Below, piece by piece: positions 31,809 through 32,783 of a stretch of 32,783 nucleotides of DNA; position 1 is the first letter of the stretch; each line of letters starts with the position of its first letter. This stretch comes from Neisseria bergeri. Lineage in GTDB: Bacteria; Pseudomonadota; Gammaproteobacteria; Burkholderiales; Neisseriaceae. Location: assembly GCA_003044455.1 (NCBI GenBank), contig POWY01000016.1:1-32783 (forward strand), written 5' to 3'. The notes under the pieces are model-generated. The model worked only from the letters and a program-made list of their open reading frames with translations. It was not told where the DNA came from and made no database searches. The translations under genes and the position numbers were made by a program.

Positions 31809-32615
31809 CTAGTCCCGATACGCCCAATGATTGACCGGACCGTGTCCCGCGCCGATTTCCAAAGGGTTTGAGATTGCCGCCGTGATGTAGGCCTTGGCAG
31901 TCTGTACGGCTTCGCAAACGTCCGAGCCTTTTGCCAACTCGGCGGTAATGCAGGCGGAAAACGTGCAGCCCGTGCCGTGCGTGTGGGCGGTCGGAAAGCG
32001 CGGGCTGTCCAATTCCAGCGTTTCATTTTGCGTAAACAGCCAATCCGTGCAGCGTCCGCTTGCGCTGCCGTTCAAATGTCCGCCTTTGATAACGACATTT
32101 TTGACACCGTAATCAAGCAGGATTTTTGCCGCACGTTCCGCATCTTTACGGCTTTCGATACGCACGCCGGTCAGAGCTTCCGCCTCGGGCAGGTTGGGGG
32201 TCAACACATCCGTATCGGGAAGCAGCAGCTGCGTCAGTGCCGCAACGGCGGAATCCTGCAACAGCGGCGCACCGCCTTTGGCAATCATCACAGGGTCGAG
32301 TACGCGTCTGCCGAAGCGGCAGTGTTTCAGCTTGTCGGCAACGCATTCGATGATTTCCGCCGTGCCGAGCATACCGATTTTGTAGGCGCGGATGTCGAAG
32401 TCTTCCCTGATTGCTTGGATTTGCGCGGTGATGGTTTCGGTCGGGACGAGATGAACCGCCGACACGCCCAAGGTATTTTGCGCGGTAACGGCGGTGATGA
32501 CGCACGTTCCGAACACGCCGCGCATCTGAAACGTTTTCAAATCCGCCTGAATGCCCGCACCGCCGCCCGAATCCGAACCGGCGATGGTAAGCGTTTGCAC
32601 AAAAGAGCTTTTCAT
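31809..32615 (-). CDS. thiD: Hydroxymethylpyrimidine/phosphomethylpyrimidine kinase
   Basis: A 268-residue ribokinase-fold enzyme that phosphorylates HMP and HMP-P in thiamine synthesis. Key blocks: AGSDSGGGAGIQADLKTF (substrate and phosphate loop, about residues 11-28), DPVMIAKGGAPLL, NLPEAEALTG and the catalytic THGTGCTFSACITAELAKG near residue 215. ATG 32615 is chosen because AAGGAGGA lies 6-13 bases upstream; the frame extends to 32741 without support. No TPP-riboswitch signature is visible upstream within the window. It ends at the tehB/thiD terminator. Confidence 0.96.
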   Translation of the reverse strand: MKSSFVQTLTIAGSDSGGGAGIQADLKTFQMRGVFGTCVITAVTAQNTLGVSAVHLVPTETITAQIQAIREDFDIRAYKIGMLGTAEIIECVADKLKHCRFGRRVLDPVMIAKGGAPLLQDSAVAALTQLLLPDTDVLTPNLPEAEALTGVRIESRKDAERAAKILLDYGVKNVVIKGGHLNGSASGRCTDWLFTQNETLELDSPRFPTAHTHGTGCTFSACITAELAKGSDVCEAVQTAKAYITAAISNPLEIGAGHGPVNHWAYRD

Positions 32616-32783
32616 TTGTTCCTCCTTAATATTGCGTCCGATAAAAAGGGCTACTGCCTGTAAAAAAACACGGCGATGCCGTCTGAAAACCGCAGCGCGG
32701 GGTTTGTGGTGCATTATATGTCGTATTGCAGGACAAGGCACAGGGCAGGGCGGCAGGGTGCATCGCAGGGTGGGCTGTAGGGT
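32616..32783. other. Upstream region of thiD
   Basis: 168 bases with one unpaired uptake sequence (ATGCCGTCTGAA, 32676-32687) and a G-rich AGGGTG/CAGGG-like stretch at the window end. No gene or riboswitch seen. Confidence 0.5.

Noticed and set aside
32616-32783. TPP riboswitch before thiD
   Set aside because: No CTGAGA or ACCTGATCTGG-like boxes on the minus strand.

Overview
The window is chromosomal DNA from a Neisseria species of the meningitidis/lactamica/polysaccharea/gonorrhoeae group. Three things show this. The 12-mer DNA uptake sequence ATGCCGTCTGAA occurs dozens of times, usually as inverted pairs that form terminators. dRS3 repeats (ATTCCC-N8-GGGAAT) build two intergenic mosaic arrays. 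The gene set and order are neisserial: prmB, ACT/PFL pair, alr, lrp, sibling sRNAs, dsbB, yebC, alsT, then infB-nusA-rimP, serC, and the divergent aniA/norB denitrification pair. The species itself cannot be fixed from this window.

Layout. Positions 1-200 hold the end of comE and its terminator. Positions about 200-1105 are a decayed Mu/HK97-type prophage head module on the minus strand. Positions 1194-4766 carry prmB, a secreted MORN-repeat protein, and an ACT-domain/PFL(DUF711) operon. alr and an Lrp/AsnC regulator diverge at 6304-6526. Between lrp and dsbB lie two tandem minus-strand small RNAs with near-identical cores and anti-Shine-Dalgarno (pyrimidine, CUCC) motifs, matching the known neisserial sibling sRNAs. 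yebC, alsT and a hemolysin-III/PAQR gene follow. A DUF2868 membrane protein and a DUF3482 GTPase come next. The DUF2868 gene contains uptake sequences of another dialect (AGGTCGTCTGAA), suggesting exchange with another Neisseria lineage.

Positions 14674-19535 are the translation/transcription operon rimP-nusA-infB, with an apparent terminator in its leader. serC and a small nitroreductase are followed by a lone PfkB sugar kinase. A NirV-like SUMF1 protein and the copper nitrite reductase aniA are divergent from the quinol nitric-oxide reductase norB. Their intergenic region carries FNR-like, Fur-like and NsrR-like sites. The right end holds ldcA, a HIT protein, a 0.9-kb dRS3 mosaic, rnhA, tehB and thiD.

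Functional logic. AniA (NO2- to NO) and NorB (NO to N2O) form the truncated denitrification pathway used under oxygen limitation. The Lrp regulator and the sibling sRNAs are metabolic switches. LdcA and Alr work on peptidoglycan peptides. Most genes are ordinary core genes. The most interesting non-ordinary items are the sRNA pair with a palindrome on only one promoter, the foreign-dialect DUF2868/GTPase block, possible RNA structures in the alsT and rimP leaders, and the prophage scar beside comE.
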